Part shown: positions 35,429 through 45,057 of the stretch, one piece after another | How the letters are laid out: each line of letters begins with the position of its first letter | Position numbering within the stretch: position 1 is the first letter of the stretch | Assembly (NCBI RefSeq): GCF_900537075.1 | Contig: NZ_UNRA01000001.1 | Coordinates: 1,016,191-1,080,190 of the forward strand | Source: Tropicibacter sp. Alg240-R139 | GTDB taxonomy: Bacteria; Pseudomonadota; Alphaproteobacteria; Rhodobacterales; Rhodobacteraceae | Direction: 5' to 3' | DNA: 64,000 nucleotides | Made by a program: the position numbers and the translations under genes | The notes under the pieces: generated by a model | What the model was told of the DNA's origin: nothing | What the model saw: the letters and a program-made list of their open reading frames with translations, nothing else | Database searches by the model: none

Positions 35429-36793
35429 TCACCTCGTGATGGTGATCATCGCTTCCAACCCTGGATTAAGGTTGCGCGCTTCGAACCGTCCGCCATGCAT
35501 CCGCGCAATGGCCGCAACCAGCGCCAAACCCAGTCCCGAGCTTTGGTTCGTGCGAGCCGGGTCAAGCGTGACAAAAGGCTGTGCCAAACGGTCGAGTTGG
35601 TCTTTGGGCACGCCAGGGCCCTGATCGCGCACGCTCAGGGTCAAGCCGCCCTCTACATTGGCCAAGGCCACCGTAAGGGTGCTGCTTGCAGGGGCATAGC
35701 GCAGCGCATTTTCCAGCAGGTTCGACAGTGCCTGCGCCAAAAGCGGTTTGTGCCCTGGGATCGGCCCGGCGGTGCCTTCGATGATGATGCTGATGTCCTG
35801 ATCTGCAGCGACGGGTTCATAGAACTCGGCCACATCTTGCACCAAGGCCCCAACATCCACGTCTTCGAATTCATCCCGGCCCAAGCCCGCCTCGGCCCGC
35901 GAAATCTCGGTCAGTTGAGAAAAGACCCGCAACAGATGATCGACTTCGGCCAAGGCGCGGGCGGCGTCCGCCTCGCGGTCGGGCACTGCGCTGGTCGGAT
36001 CGGTCAGACGTTCGACCCGTTGGCGCAACCGGCTGAGCGGGCTGCGCAAGTCGTGAGCGATGGAATTTGTGGTCATGCGCAGGTTGCCCACCAGCTCCTC
36101 GATCTTGTCGAGCATGTCGTTGAGCGTCTGCGCCATCTGGTCGAATTCATCACCGCTGCCACGCATCGGGATGCGTCGGGTCAAATCGCCGGAAACGATG
36201 TCGTCTGCAGTCTGCACGATATCAGCCAAGCGTGAGAACACCAGTCGCGTCAGCAACCATCCGGTGAGCAAGCTGAGCGCCAGTGCTGCCATCAACGCTA
36301 AACCGACTGACCGCAGTAGCACCCGGTCGAATTGCTGCCTGGCCGAGGCATCGCGACCCACCAGGAGCCGTTCATAAAGGGGCAGGCGGATCGAAGCGGC
36401 CGAGATCGACACATCCTCGCCCGAAGACATCTTGGTCAGGTCCAGATCGACCCAACCCGATCCGGGTTCGATCCCGTCAGGCCAACTTGCAAGATTGCCT
36501 GCCAGCACATTGCCCTGCGCGTCCGTTAGCAAGTACAGCGCATCGCGGTCGGCGGCATCTTGTACACGGCGATCAATCGCGACCATCAGGCCGATGGTTC
36601 CCAATCGCTCGTACTCATCGCGCAGGCCCGCCAATTCGGCGGTCACCACACTGCGGGTCTCGTTCTCGATGGTACGGTTGGCGGTGACATAAACCAGACC
36701 CAACACCAGTGCAGTGAGCAATGTGCTTAGAAACATGCTGGCGAATACAAGCCGTGTTCTAGCATTGCGCCATAAGATCAAAGATTTAGCCAT
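35429..36793 (-). CDS. Sensor histidine kinase
   Basis: 454 residues. TM1 about 17-37, periplasmic domain about 38-160, TM2 about 162-183, HAMP, then HisKA with phospho-acceptor His237 (SIAHDLRSPLSRLR) and HATPase_c (LSNLLENALRYAP, DQGPGVP, SSGLGLALVAAIARMHGG). It overlaps the response-regulator gene by eight bases. The Do-type protease gene lies upstream of both on the same strand, a frequent envelope-stress arrangement, which suggests cell-envelope sensing. Confidence 0.92.
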   Translation of the reverse strand: MAKSLILWRNARTRLVFASMFLSTLLTALVLGLVYVTANRTIENETRSVVTAELAGLRDEYERLGTIGLMVAIDRRVQDAADRDALYLLTDAQGNVLAGNLASWPDGIEPGSGWVDLDLTKMSSGEDVSISAASIRLPLYERLLVGRDASARQQFDRVLLRSVGLALMAALALSLLTGWLLTRLVFSRLADIVQTADDIVSGDLTRRIPMRGSGDEFDQMAQTLNDMLDKIEELVGNLRMTTNSIAHDLRSPLSRLRQRVERLTDPTSAVPDREADAARALAEVDHLLRVFSQLTEISRAEAGLGRDEFEDVDVGALVQDVAEFYEPVAADQDISIIIEGTAGPIPGHKPLLAQALSNLLENALRYAPASSTLTVALANVEGGLTLSVRDQGPGVPKDQLDRLAQPFVTLDPARTNQSSGLGLALVAAIARMHGGRFEARNLNPGLEAMITITR

Positions 36794-37466
36794 CGGACAT
36801 CATGTAGCCTGCGCCGCGCACGGTTTCGATTAGCGGCACATCGGCCCCATCGTCAACCTGACGGCGGAGTTTCGAGATGTGAACATCAACGATATTGGTA
36901 TTGGGGTCGAAATGGTACTCCCACACACCCTCAAGCAGCATAGTGCGAGAAATAACGCGGTTTTTGCGCCGCAGAAAAAACTCCAGGATCTGAAATTCGC
37001 GCGGGGTCAGCGTCAGCTCTCGGCCGTCTCTGGTCACGCGGCGTTTGAGCAGATCCATTTCCAGATCACGGCATGAGAGCACCGAATTGTCTTCGGTGTC
37101 CTGTGGACGGCGCAACAGCGCTTCGATCCGCGCGTGCAGCTCTTGAAAGGAAAACGGTTTGACGAGGTAGTCGTCGGCGCCCGCGCGCAGACCCTTGACC
37201 CTTTCATCCACAGCGCTCATCGCGGTCAGCATCAATACAGGTGTTTTCAACCCAGCTGCCCGGATGGATTTGATCAGTGCCAACCCGTCCAACCCCGGTA
37301 GCATTCGGTCCAACACGATAGCATCGAACCCGCCGTCGGTCGCATGAAACAGCCCCTCGCGCCCGTCCGGTGCGGTTTCCACCGTGAACCCTTCTTCCGC
37401 AAACCCTTTGGCCAGGAATTCGCGGGTGTCAGTGTCGTCTTCAACAATCAGGAGGCGGCGGCTCAT
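36786..37466 (-). CDS. OmpR-family response regulator
   Basis: 226 residues. Receiver domain with Asp53 (VLDRMLPG), acidic pair at ED(D)9-11 and Lys103 (VKPFSF), followed by the winged helix (TLTPREFQILEFFLRR, YHFDPNTNIVDVHISKLRRQVD). Start at 37466 (MSRRLLIVEDD) is the family start; the frame is open to 37649 through a stem-loop region and is not coding there. It is paired with the kinase that overlaps its end. Confidence 0.93.
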   Translation of the reverse strand: MSRRLLIVEDDTDTREFLAKGFAEEGFTVETAPDGREGLFHATDGGFDAIVLDRMLPGLDGLALIKSIRAAGLKTPVLMLTAMSAVDERVKGLRAGADDYLVKPFSFQELHARIEALLRRPQDTEDNSVLSCRDLEMDLLKRRVTRDGRELTLTPREFQILEFFLRRKNRVISRTMLLEGVWEYHFDPNTNIVDVHISKLRRQVDDGADVPLIETVRGAGYMMSDG

Positions 37467-37567
37467 GCGCGGATTATCCTTGTTCTGTCGGTATATACGC
37501 GGGCTTTTTCTTCGCGACGTCAAGGGGGCGTCACGTGAGAGGCAAGGGGCAAACCGGGCGCGGATGG

Positions 37568-37628
37568 GCGCGCCCGGTCGGTTCAGCGACCTGGGGACAG
37601 GCCACGATCGCTGAACATCAGGGCGCGC
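37568..37628. promoter_or_regulatory. Nested inverted repeats between the protease and response-regulator genes
   Basis: GTTCAGCGA (37581-37589) pairs with TCGCTGAAC (37608-37616), and outside it GCGCGCCC pairs with GGGCGCGC (37568-37575 and 37621-37628). All three genes read on the minus strand, so this could end the protease transcript or attenuate read-through into the two-component genes. No U-tract was seen on either side. Confidence 0.45.
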
Positions 37629-37674
37629 GGCGAACTCCCCGTACATCACGCGCGCCCGTCTGGGTCAGGCTGGA

Positions 37675-39108
37675 TCAGGCGATTTCGACCGCCACAAACA
37701 GCTGGTTGCCGCCCCGGTTGACCAGAACCAGCGCTGGATCGGTCTTTTCGTTTTTCAGGGCTGCTTTCAGCTCTTTGGGGGTCTCGGTCTCCTGACTGCC
37801 CAGTTTCACGATCACATCGCCGACCCGCAGGCCTGCCTTGGCAGCGGCTCCATCCTGATTTAGCGAGGTCACAACAACGCCCGAGACATCCTTGCTGACA
37901 CCGATCTCGGCACGCGCTGTGTCGGTGAGCGGGGCGACCGTCACGCCCATTTGCTTGCCCGAGGTTTCGTCGATTTGTGGCTCGACCTGGGCCTGCGCCA
38001 ACTGATGCGTGCCGATGGTGATGGTCACCTGCTCAGGTTCTCCATTGCGGATCACTTCGATCTTGCTGTCGGTACCGGTCTTGGTCGCGCCCACAAGGCG
38101 GGGCAGGTCGGCGCTGGATTTCACCGGTTTGCCATCAAAGCTCACGATCACGTCGCCGGATTTTAGGGCACCATCAGCGGGGCTGTCCGTGACCACATCC
38201 GAGACCAGAGCACCTTTTGCGCCATCCAGACCGATGGCAGCCGCGATGTCGGGGCTGACGTTCTGGATCGACACGCCCAGCCAACCACGATCTACCCGAC
38301 CGTCGTCGACCAGATCTGCCACGATGGTGTCCACGATGTTGGATGTCACGGCAAAACCCAGACCCACCGACCCACCTGTGGGTGAATAGATTGCCGAGTT
38401 CACGCCGACAACTTCGCCGTCCATGTTGAAGAGAGGCCCGCCCGAGTTGCCTTTATTGATGGCCGCATCGGTTTGCAGGAAATCGGCATAAGGCCCTTCC
38501 GAGATGTTGCGCCCTTTGGCGGAAACGATGCCGGTGGTCACAGTCGAACTCAGGCCGAACGGGTTGCCAACAGCCACCACATCCTCGCCGACGCGGATTA
38601 CATCGCTGTCGCCCAGGTCGACGGCGGGCAGGGGGCCGTCGGCCTCGATCTGCAGCACGGCCAGGTCGGTTAATGGGTCAGCGCCTACAATAGTGGCCTC
38701 GAACTCGCGATCATCGGCCAAGCGGACGGTTACCGTGTCGGCGCCATCAATCACGTGGTGGTTGGTGACGATCAGCCCGTCCTCTTCCAGGATAAAGCCC
38801 GAACCCAATCCCTGTTTCGGGCCTTGGGGGCCGGGCTTCATGCCTTCGGGCATGCCGAATTGGCGAAAGAACTCGCCGAACGGGTGGTTTTCCATCCCGC
38901 GGCCTTTCATGCTCGCAGGCTCGGTCGTGGCCTCCTGAGTGGCAAGGATGGTCACGACCGAGGGCCCGACCTCTTCGACCAAATCGGCCAACGCTTCGTC
39001 GGCTGCACCTGGCAGCGCGGTCGAGGCCAGCAACAGGGCCGAGAGGGCAGATGCGCCCGCCCATCCGGGCAGGCCAGCGGTGAAGCGGGTGGTTTTGCGA
39101 ATGCTCAT
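37675..39108 (-). CDS. Do-family periplasmic serine protease (DegP/DegQ-like)
   Basis: 477 residues with a signal peptide (to about TALPGAAD, residue 37). Catalytic triad His118 (TNHHVI), Asp148 (DPLTDLAVL) and Ser222 (NKGNSGGPLF). Two PDZ domains follow (about 275-365 and 385-475). It degrades or refolds damaged envelope proteins. It lies upstream of a response regulator and sensor kinase on the same strand, consistent with a protease two-component stress module. Confidence 0.92.
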   Translation of the reverse strand: MSIRKTTRFTAGLPGWAGASALSALLLASTALPGAADEALADLVEEVGPSVVTILATQEATTEPASMKGRGMENHPFGEFFRQFGMPEGMKPGPQGPKQGLGSGFILEEDGLIVTNHHVIDGADTVTVRLADDREFEATIVGADPLTDLAVLQIEADGPLPAVDLGDSDVIRVGEDVVAVGNPFGLSSTVTTGIVSAKGRNISEGPYADFLQTDAAINKGNSGGPLFNMDGEVVGVNSAIYSPTGGSVGLGFAVTSNIVDTIVADLVDDGRVDRGWLGVSIQNVSPDIAAAIGLDGAKGALVSDVVTDSPADGALKSGDVIVSFDGKPVKSSADLPRLVGATKTGTDSKIEVIRNGEPEQVTITIGTHQLAQAQVEPQIDETSGKQMGVTVAPLTDTARAEIGVSKDVSGVVVTSLNQDGAAAKAGLRVGDVIVKLGSQETETPKELKAALKNEKTDPALVLVNRGGNQLFVAVEIA

Positions 39109-39203
39109 GAGTTTTCTCCTGTCATCGACCCGGATTTTCCCGGGGTTGAGACAAGGAATATTCTCTGCGTCTGTGGATTACCTGTTCGCCGGATTAAGGT
39201 TTC

Positions 39204-40610
39204 TTAATCTTCCGATAATTTTGGCGGGTGGGGTGTTTCGGTGTCACCCAAGTCCCAAAACAGCCCGGTCATCACTTGTCCGGCCTGCCGGCAGGTCGAG
39301 GCCAAAACATGCTCGTTGGGCGCGTGCTGATTACAACCACGGTAAGAGTGCGGAACCCAGATCGTTGGCAGGCCCAGCACCTTGGCAAAACATTCGTTGG
39401 GCAGCGAGCCGCCGAGATTTGGCAGCACATGGGGCGGTGCGCCAGTTGTCGCTTTGATCGAGAGGATGGCGAATTGCGCCCAAGGGTGGCCGGGATCAAG
39501 CCGGGTGGCCGGGAATGCGCCGCCATCCGTCGGCACGACCTCGACCTGATGAAACCCGTGTGTATCGAGGTGTTTTCGCAAGCTTGGCAGGATGTTGTCG
39601 GCGTCCGTTCCCACCACATAACGCAACTGACAGGTCGCAGATGCATGGCCCGAAATGGCGTTGACCGGCGCCTCGGGCTTGCCCGATTGCATGGCCAGAA
39701 CGGCAAAAGAGTTCCAGCCAAACACCCGCTCGGCCGGGGTCAGATCGGCCTCGCCCCAATTGTGATCAATGGCGGGGTCCGACCCGTCGAAGGAGGGCAA
39801 CGCCGCAAGAGTTCCCCGTATTTCAGGCGTCAGACTGTCAGGGCGCCATTCCGGGATGCGGATTTGGCCGCGCGGGTCTGTGATGGTCGACAGCGCCTGC
39901 GCAAGGATCATTGCCGGATCAGCGAGCAGTCCGCCCCAGTTGCCCGAGTGATGTGCCCCATCGCGCAAGTCTACACGCAGCTCAAAGCTCAAACCTCCGC
40001 GCGCGCCCATAAAGACGGTGGGCACGTCAGGTTGCAAACGTGGTCCATCTGAGGCGATCAGGACGTCCGCGTTGAGCAACTCTGTGTTCGCTGCGCAAAA
40101 GGCGTGCAGGCCGGGCGAACCGATCTCTTCGCCCATTTCGATCAGAAGTTTGACGTTGAATCCCAGGCTCCCACGCGCCTCGATCACCGAGGCCAAAGCG
40201 TGCAGGTTGATCAGATGCTGCCCCTTGTTGTCGGCGCTGCCCCGGCCATAGAACCGGTCGCCGATTTGGGTCAGCGCAAACGGTTCAACCCCGTCTTGCC
40301 AATCCCGGCGCTGGCCATGGGTGACATCGCCATGCCCGTATGACAACACAGTGGGAAAGTCTGGGTTTTCGATCCGTTCCGCCACCAGAAAAGCACACCC
40401 TGCGGGATCGGGGTTGTCATGCAGCGCCCATCTGAACCCCAAAGCCTGCAAATGGGTGGGCAAAGCTTCGGTCAGGTAAGACATCAGCGCGGCAAGGTTG
40501 TCGGGTTTCTGACTTTCGGTTTGCCGAGAGACTAGCCGCTCGAGGTTGGCCCAGAACCGGCCATCGGTAAAACGGGCTTCAACAGCGGACAGGGCAGCGG
40601 TGCGGGACAT
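39204..40610 (-). CDS. M20-family dipeptidase/deacylase
   Basis: 468 residues. Zinc-site motifs are SYGHGDVTHGQ (His, Asp), GRGSADNKGQ (bridging Asp), EMGEEIGSPGL (general base Glu, metal Glu), DGPR and, near the end, GGSLPNECF. The closest type is the M20 dipeptidase group (CNDP/PepV-like). The start at 40610 (MSRTAALSAVE) is the only strong one. No clear operon partner; the rhodanese gene reads away from it. Confidence 0.85.
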   Translation of the reverse strand: MSRTAALSAVEARFTDGRFWANLERLVSRQTESQKPDNLAALMSYLTEALPTHLQALGFRWALHDNPDPAGCAFLVAERIENPDFPTVLSYGHGDVTHGQRRDWQDGVEPFALTQIGDRFYGRGSADNKGQHLINLHALASVIEARGSLGFNVKLLIEMGEEIGSPGLHAFCAANTELLNADVLIASDGPRLQPDVPTVFMGARGGLSFELRVDLRDGAHHSGNWGGLLADPAMILAQALSTITDPRGQIRIPEWRPDSLTPEIRGTLAALPSFDGSDPAIDHNWGEADLTPAERVFGWNSFAVLAMQSGKPEAPVNAISGHASATCQLRYVVGTDADNILPSLRKHLDTHGFHQVEVVPTDGGAFPATRLDPGHPWAQFAILSIKATTGAPPHVLPNLGGSLPNECFAKVLGLPTIWVPHSYRGCNQHAPNEHVLASTCRQAGQVMTGLFWDLGDTETPHPPKLSED

Positions 40611-40780
40611 GAGAACCTCTTTGATTTGGCCAGTTGAACCAGATCAATGGGCAGACCACCAGATGTCAATCTGCTCGCGGGGCTGGCGGTCAGGTTGGCC
40701 AAACGCGACCAGCAGAGAATTGGCGCGTTTTTGGCCTTTTCGCTAGATGCTGATAGGCTCGTGAGAGGGAGGGACCCAAA

Positions 40781-41236
40781 ATGTTAAAACGTTTGTCGAT
40801 AGTTGCTGTGGCGGTAATCTTGACAGGTTTTGGCGCCGGAGAGTCCATATCGCAGGAAAATATTGATCGAACTGATTTGGTCACAAAAACAGATGCAGGT
40901 GAATTTGTCGTCGAAGGCGCTGAACGAATTGACTTGGATCGGGCGCTAGAGCTGTATTCAGAGGGTGCAGTATTTGTCGATCTTCGAAACGTTTGGAGGT
41001 ACGACATTGCGCATATCAGAGGGGCGGTCGGCCTGGAACTTAACACGCAGTTTTCCGAGAGCAGTTTGGCCCAACACGCAGCCAAGGAGCAGCCAGTGGT
41101 GTTCTATTGCAATCACTCGGCCTGCCCGCGGTCTGCGATTGCCAGCGCTATGGCTCTGGAATGGGGCTATACCAACGTATACCATTTCGCCGATGGATGG
41201 TCAGCATGGTCAGGCAACAATCACGACCAAGACTAA
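40781..41236 (+). CDS. Periplasmic rhodanese-domain protein
   Basis: 151 residues with a signal peptide (to about residue 24). The rhodanese fold is shown by AVFVDLRNVWRYDIAHIRGA and the active-site region FYCNHSACPRSAIAS. The catalytic Cys110 is followed by a six-residue loop that contains a second cysteine (Cys115) before Arg117-Ser118, longer than the usual CxxxxRS loop. This variant occurs in some exported rhodaneses, and sulfur handling in the periplasm is likely. Substrate unknown. Confidence 0.8.
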   Translation: MLKRLSIVAVAVILTGFGAGESISQENIDRTDLVTKTDAGEFVVEGAERIDLDRALELYSEGAVFVDLRNVWRYDIAHIRGAVGLELNTQFSESSLAQHAAKEQPVVFYCNHSACPRSAIASAMALEWGYTNVYHFADGWSAWSGNNHDQD

Positions 41237-41425
41237 GTTGTGAAACAATCGGAAATGCGCGGCATCTAACGACCGAAAGGTCCGCGCTGCGATTGTTAAA
41301 TCAAAAACGCGGTTGTAAGGTGATCCCCTCAGTCCTGCTCACTGAAGGTTGAATACACGACGCATCAGTTCAAGGAGTAGAACCACGATTTACCTCTTTT
41401 TGACCATTGCGGTCATTCGATCTGG

Positions 41426-42289
41426 TCATCTTGCGAACCACCAGTCGTCTATCTGTCGAGTGGTCAGCCGGTCGGACAGTCCCAGGGCGACAAGAGCAGG
41501 GGCTTGTGCCGTCGAGGCGCGGACATCGAGGTGTTTGCCCACCACATGCACTTCGTTCATGCCGTCTGGCCCGGCAACAAACCCTTTTACACGATACAAC
41601 CCGTCTGGCCGGGCCGTAAGGCGAGCCTTTAATTCGGATCGTGTTAGTTCCCCCGGATCGTCCGACGCCCACTTCACGTAAACCGGATGTGGCGCTGTGG
41701 CGCGCCCCTTTGGGCGAGGCAGAGTGTCCGACAGCAGGGGGGCAACGGGCGCTTTGACTTGTAGAACAGGCGGCACACGCAAATCATGCTCGGACAGGGT
41801 CTGTGACAGCTCTGGCGGGGGGGCATCTGCTTTGGTGATCAACACCATGTCCGCGACTTTGATCTGTTGCGCAACCTGAGGTGCGATCAGTGGATCGCGC
41901 AACAAATCAGCCCCGTTCAGCCCATCCACAAGCGTAATAATCCCGGCGTAAGATAAATCTGGTTCGGCAATGGCTGCGTTGGCGATGGCGGCGGGGTCAG
42001 CGATACCGCTGGCCTCGACGATCAGGTGATCGGGGCGCGGCGTCCGGTCCAGCGCATCGCCCAGCGCCATGTACAAATCCGCCCCCATGGTGCAGCAGAC
42101 GCAGCCGTTGGACAGCGAGATCGTGTCGTCCTGACGGGATTCGATCAGCGCCGCGTCGATGTTGATGGCACCAAAATCATTGACCAGGATCATCAGGCGC
42201 AGCCCGTGATCCTCGGCCAATAACCGATTGATAAGCGTCGTCTTGCCAGCGCCCAGATAGCCGCTGATCACCGTCAGGGGCAGGCGCAT
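41426..42289 (-). CDS. CobW/YjiA-family GTPase, putative metal chaperone
   Basis: 287 residues. Walker A GYLGAGKTT is at about 10-18, and the metal-binding CxCC motif is GCVCC at 62-66. The G-domain motifs DGLNG and TKAD follow, then a C-terminal CobW_C domain (about 180-287). Members deliver metal ions to partner enzymes. The ATG overlaps the stop of the upstream amidohydrolase by four bases, so the two are likely co-translated and the hydrolase may be its client. Confidence 0.88.
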   Translation of the reverse strand: MRLPLTVISGYLGAGKTTLINRLLAEDHGLRLMILVNDFGAINIDAALIESRQDDTISLSNGCVCCTMGADLYMALGDALDRTPRPDHLIVEASGIADPAAIANAAIAEPDLSYAGIITLVDGLNGADLLRDPLIAPQVAQQIKVADMVLITKADAPPPELSQTLSEHDLRVPPVLQVKAPVAPLLSDTLPRPKGRATAPHPVYVKWASDDPGELTRSELKARLTARPDGLYRVKGFVAGPDGMNEVHVVGKHLDVRASTAQAPALVALGLSDRLTTRQIDDWWFAR

Positions 42290-43917
42290 CAATTCATCTG
42301 CACATTGCCGCCAAAGACGATGCCGTTGATCGGCACATCCTTGAGCGCCATCGGATCGACGCCTGTGGGGTCTTGGCCCAGTACTGCAAAATCCGCGCGC
42401 TTGCCGGTCTCGATACTGCCAATTTCAGCATCCAGGTTCAGCGTATAGGCGGCGCCGAGCGTGATGGCATACAGTGCTTCATCCACGGTGATCCGCTGAT
42501 CATCGCCCAAAGTTCGTCCGCTCATGGTTTGACGGTTCACCGCACACCAGGCGGTGAACAACGGCCCCAGAGGCGTCACTGGCGCATCGGAATGCAGCGC
42601 GATATTTACCCCTTCGTCCAGTGCCGAGCGGGCCGCATCCATGCGAGTGGCGCGGTCTTCGCCAATGGTCAGGGCGGCGTGTTGGTCGCCGAAATACCAG
42701 ATGTGGTTGGAAAAGATGTTGGTGCAAACGTTCATCTCTCGGCAGCGGCGGAATTGGTCCGGGCCCATCATCTGACAATGTTGCAGCACGTGCCGGGCCG
42801 AGGGCCAAGGGTGTTTACGCGACGCTTCTTCTAGTGCGTCGAGTGAAACAGACGACGCTTCATCCCCGTTCACATGAATATGCATCTGCACGCCATTGGC
42901 CTGCATGGTCTCACACAACGCAAAGATTTGCTCGGGCGGCGTGTTCCACAGGCCATTTGGATGGCCACCTACGTAACCGGGCCACTTTACCCGGGCAGTC
43001 CAGCCTTGGATCGAGCCGTCGGTCATCAATTTGACCGCGCCCATCCGCAGCTTGTCGGTCGATTTTTTGCCCAACCGGTTTGCCTTGTCCGCGATGTCTT
43101 GTGGCGAAGCACCTACAGCAGCCAGGGCTGGGACCAGGCGCAGGCCAAAGTCATCCCGTCCCGTGACCTGGGTCAGAACCTCCAGGTCTTCTTCCTCCAT
43201 ATGGGAGAACAGATCAGTGATCGTAGTCACGCCCGCCAGACGACACACATCGGCATAGGTTTTGACCGCCTCGGGGGTTTGCGACAAGCCGCGAAAGTCC
43301 AAACCCGTGCGGCGCATGACCGGGAACATCGCCGCCATTTCCTGCAACTCGCCGGTTGGTTCACCATCCGCGCCCCTGAGAACGCCCTCGACGTTGGTTT
43401 CGCGCGTGTAGTCCACCATCTCCAGGCAGGTCGAGTTCACGCACATCAGGTGGAAATTGGAAAACATCACCATGACAGGGCGGTCATCGGCGATGCTGTC
43501 AAGGTGGGTCCGATTCAGTCGCTCGGTTGGTAGAAAAATAGGGTCCAGTCCCCAAGCTACAACTGGCTTGCCAGGGGGGAGGTCAGCAGCGAATTCACGC
43601 AAGCGGGACACCACGGCGTCGATATCGGTCATGCCCTTGTGCAGCTTGCCCTTCGGATCGATCCGGTCGTGGAATCCAGCATAGGCGAACTGCCACATTG
43701 AGCCTGCCATCATATGCGCGTGGCCCTCGACAAATCCGGGCATCAGAACGCTGTCAGCTAGGCTTCCGTCATGGTTCACCGGCCCCCAGGCATCGGCGCA
43801 ATCTGGGCCTCCGACCGCCAGAATTTTCCCATCCTGAACCGCCACATGGGTCGCCTCGGGCCTGCTTGGGTCCATTGTGACTATTTTTTGTGCAGCAAAT
43901 ACAGTAATTTCCGACAT
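42289..43917 (-). CDS. YtcJ-type metal-dependent amidohydrolase
   Basis: 542 residues. The amidohydrolase metal motif occurs as VEGHAHMMAG (about 62-71) after the N-terminal composite domain, with HIHVNGDE (about 340) and LHSDAPVTP (about 450) supplying the other ligands; the ending ADFAVLGQDPTGVDP is typical of the YtcJ subfamily. Start at 43917 follows GGGGAGGAC. It overlaps the CobW gene. A LysR gene is divergent. Confidence 0.87.
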   Translation of the reverse strand: MSEITVFAAQKIVTMDPSRPEATHVAVQDGKILAVGGPDCADAWGPVNHDGSLADSVLMPGFVEGHAHMMAGSMWQFAYAGFHDRIDPKGKLHKGMTDIDAVVSRLREFAADLPPGKPVVAWGLDPIFLPTERLNRTHLDSIADDRPVMVMFSNFHLMCVNSTCLEMVDYTRETNVEGVLRGADGEPTGELQEMAAMFPVMRRTGLDFRGLSQTPEAVKTYADVCRLAGVTTITDLFSHMEEEDLEVLTQVTGRDDFGLRLVPALAAVGASPQDIADKANRLGKKSTDKLRMGAVKLMTDGSIQGWTARVKWPGYVGGHPNGLWNTPPEQIFALCETMQANGVQMHIHVNGDEASSVSLDALEEASRKHPWPSARHVLQHCQMMGPDQFRRCREMNVCTNIFSNHIWYFGDQHAALTIGEDRATRMDAARSALDEGVNIALHSDAPVTPLGPLFTAWCAVNRQTMSGRTLGDDQRITVDEALYAITLGAAYTLNLDAEIGSIETGKRADFAVLGQDPTGVDPMALKDVPINGIVFGGNVQMN

Positions 43918-44013
43918 GTTGTCCTCCCCGATATGGTTTAGGCGTAGCGGGGGATTGATCCGCTGTAAAATAGAATTACTGTCAGGCATTGAGGGAAAAA
44001 ATGAGGGAAGCGG

Positions 44014-44955
44014 ATGAATTTCACGCTGAAGCAGCTGCGCTATTTTGATGCGGCGCTACGCAACGGGTCTATTGCCCGTGCCGCAGTCGAGATGAATATT
44101 TCACAATCATCTATCACGGCTGCGATCGACATGATCGAGCAAAGTGTGGGTGCCGAACTGTTTCGCCGAGTGCCTGCCAAAGGGATCGTCGCGACGCAAG
44201 TGGGCAAGCGGGTCGGGGACCGGGTGTCAGCCTTTCTGGACACGGCGCGAGTATTCGAGTCCGATCTGATGTCGCTGACCGGTGATCCAACCGGCACGTT
44301 GCGACTGGGGTGTTATGCACCAACAGCGCCCTACGTGTTGCCGCCGATCCTGTCGCGACTGGCGCAGCGGTACCCAGGCATTCGGATCGAACTGGCTGAG
44401 GGCGATATGAACACGATGGCCGAATTATTACTGTCGGGGGGGGTCGATTTGGCACTGACCTACCAGAAGGATCCGATCAAGGGATTGCCATTTGATCAAC
44501 TGTTCGAGGCGCACCCTTGGGCGTTGTTGCCAAATAATTCGCCGCTCGCCGAACAAGCCTGGGTGAGCTTGCGGGATCTTGCGGAGCTGCCGATGATTTT
44601 GCTGGATTTGCCCCTGACCGAAGAATATTTTCGGTCTCTCTTCCAAGAGTTGAATTTGGAACCCAACGTTGTGCATTCCACCAAATCAAGCTCGGTTCTG
44701 CGCGGGTTGGTAGCAAGTGATTTCGGATATTCGATCCTGAACATCTGTGGCCCAAGCGACCGCGACGGGCGTAACGGGTATCGCGCCCTTCCGATTTCGG
44801 ATGCGACTATTTCCCCAGCTTTGGGCGTGGCTTTTGTCGAGGGGCTCAAGGGGTCGGCCATTGTCAGCGCTGTACGGCGGATCACGCAGGAATTGACAGC
44901 TGAGCACGCCTTTGATCATCTGGTCATGCAGAGGGAGCTGCGCAAAACAGCATAA
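44014..44955 (+). CDS. LysR-family transcriptional regulator
   Basis: 313 residues. N-terminal winged helix (LKQLRYFDAALRNGSIARAA, SQSSITAAIDMIEQSVGAELF) and a periplasmic-binding-type ligand domain. It is divergent from the amidohydrolase-cobW pair and upstream of the ABC importer, so it likely regulates both. Short candidate operators lie on both sides of the gene. Confidence 0.92.
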   Translation: MNFTLKQLRYFDAALRNGSIARAAVEMNISQSSITAAIDMIEQSVGAELFRRVPAKGIVATQVGKRVGDRVSAFLDTARVFESDLMSLTGDPTGTLRLGCYAPTAPYVLPPILSRLAQRYPGIRIELAEGDMNTMAELLLSGGVDLALTYQKDPIKGLPFDQLFEAHPWALLPNNSPLAEQAWVSLRDLAELPMILLDLPLTEEYFRSLFQELNLEPNVVHSTKSSSVLRGLVASDFGYSILNICGPSDRDGRNGYRALPISDATISPALGVAFVEGLKGSAIVSAVRRITQELTAEHAFDHLVMQRELRKTA

Positions 44956-44971
44956 AATAGGGTTTTCCGCT

Positions 44972-44992
44972 ACAGAAAGAACTGTTTTCTGT
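44972..44992. promoter_or_regulatory. Inverted repeat upstream of the peptide-ABC operon, candidate operator
   Basis: ACAGAAA and TTTCTGT (44972-44978 and 44986-44992) are perfect inverted arms around a seven-base spacer. They lie 17 bp after the LysR stop and about 65 bp before the binding-protein ATG. Dyads of this kind are common LysR targets. A loose similarity (AAAATAG with following A/T) exists between 43918-44013 and 44951-44970. Confidence 0.4.
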
Positions 44993-45057
44993 GACTACGG
45001 CCTTCGCTAACCTCTGACATGTAAGGTTCATAAAGAGCCTGCAAGGGAGGAAATACC

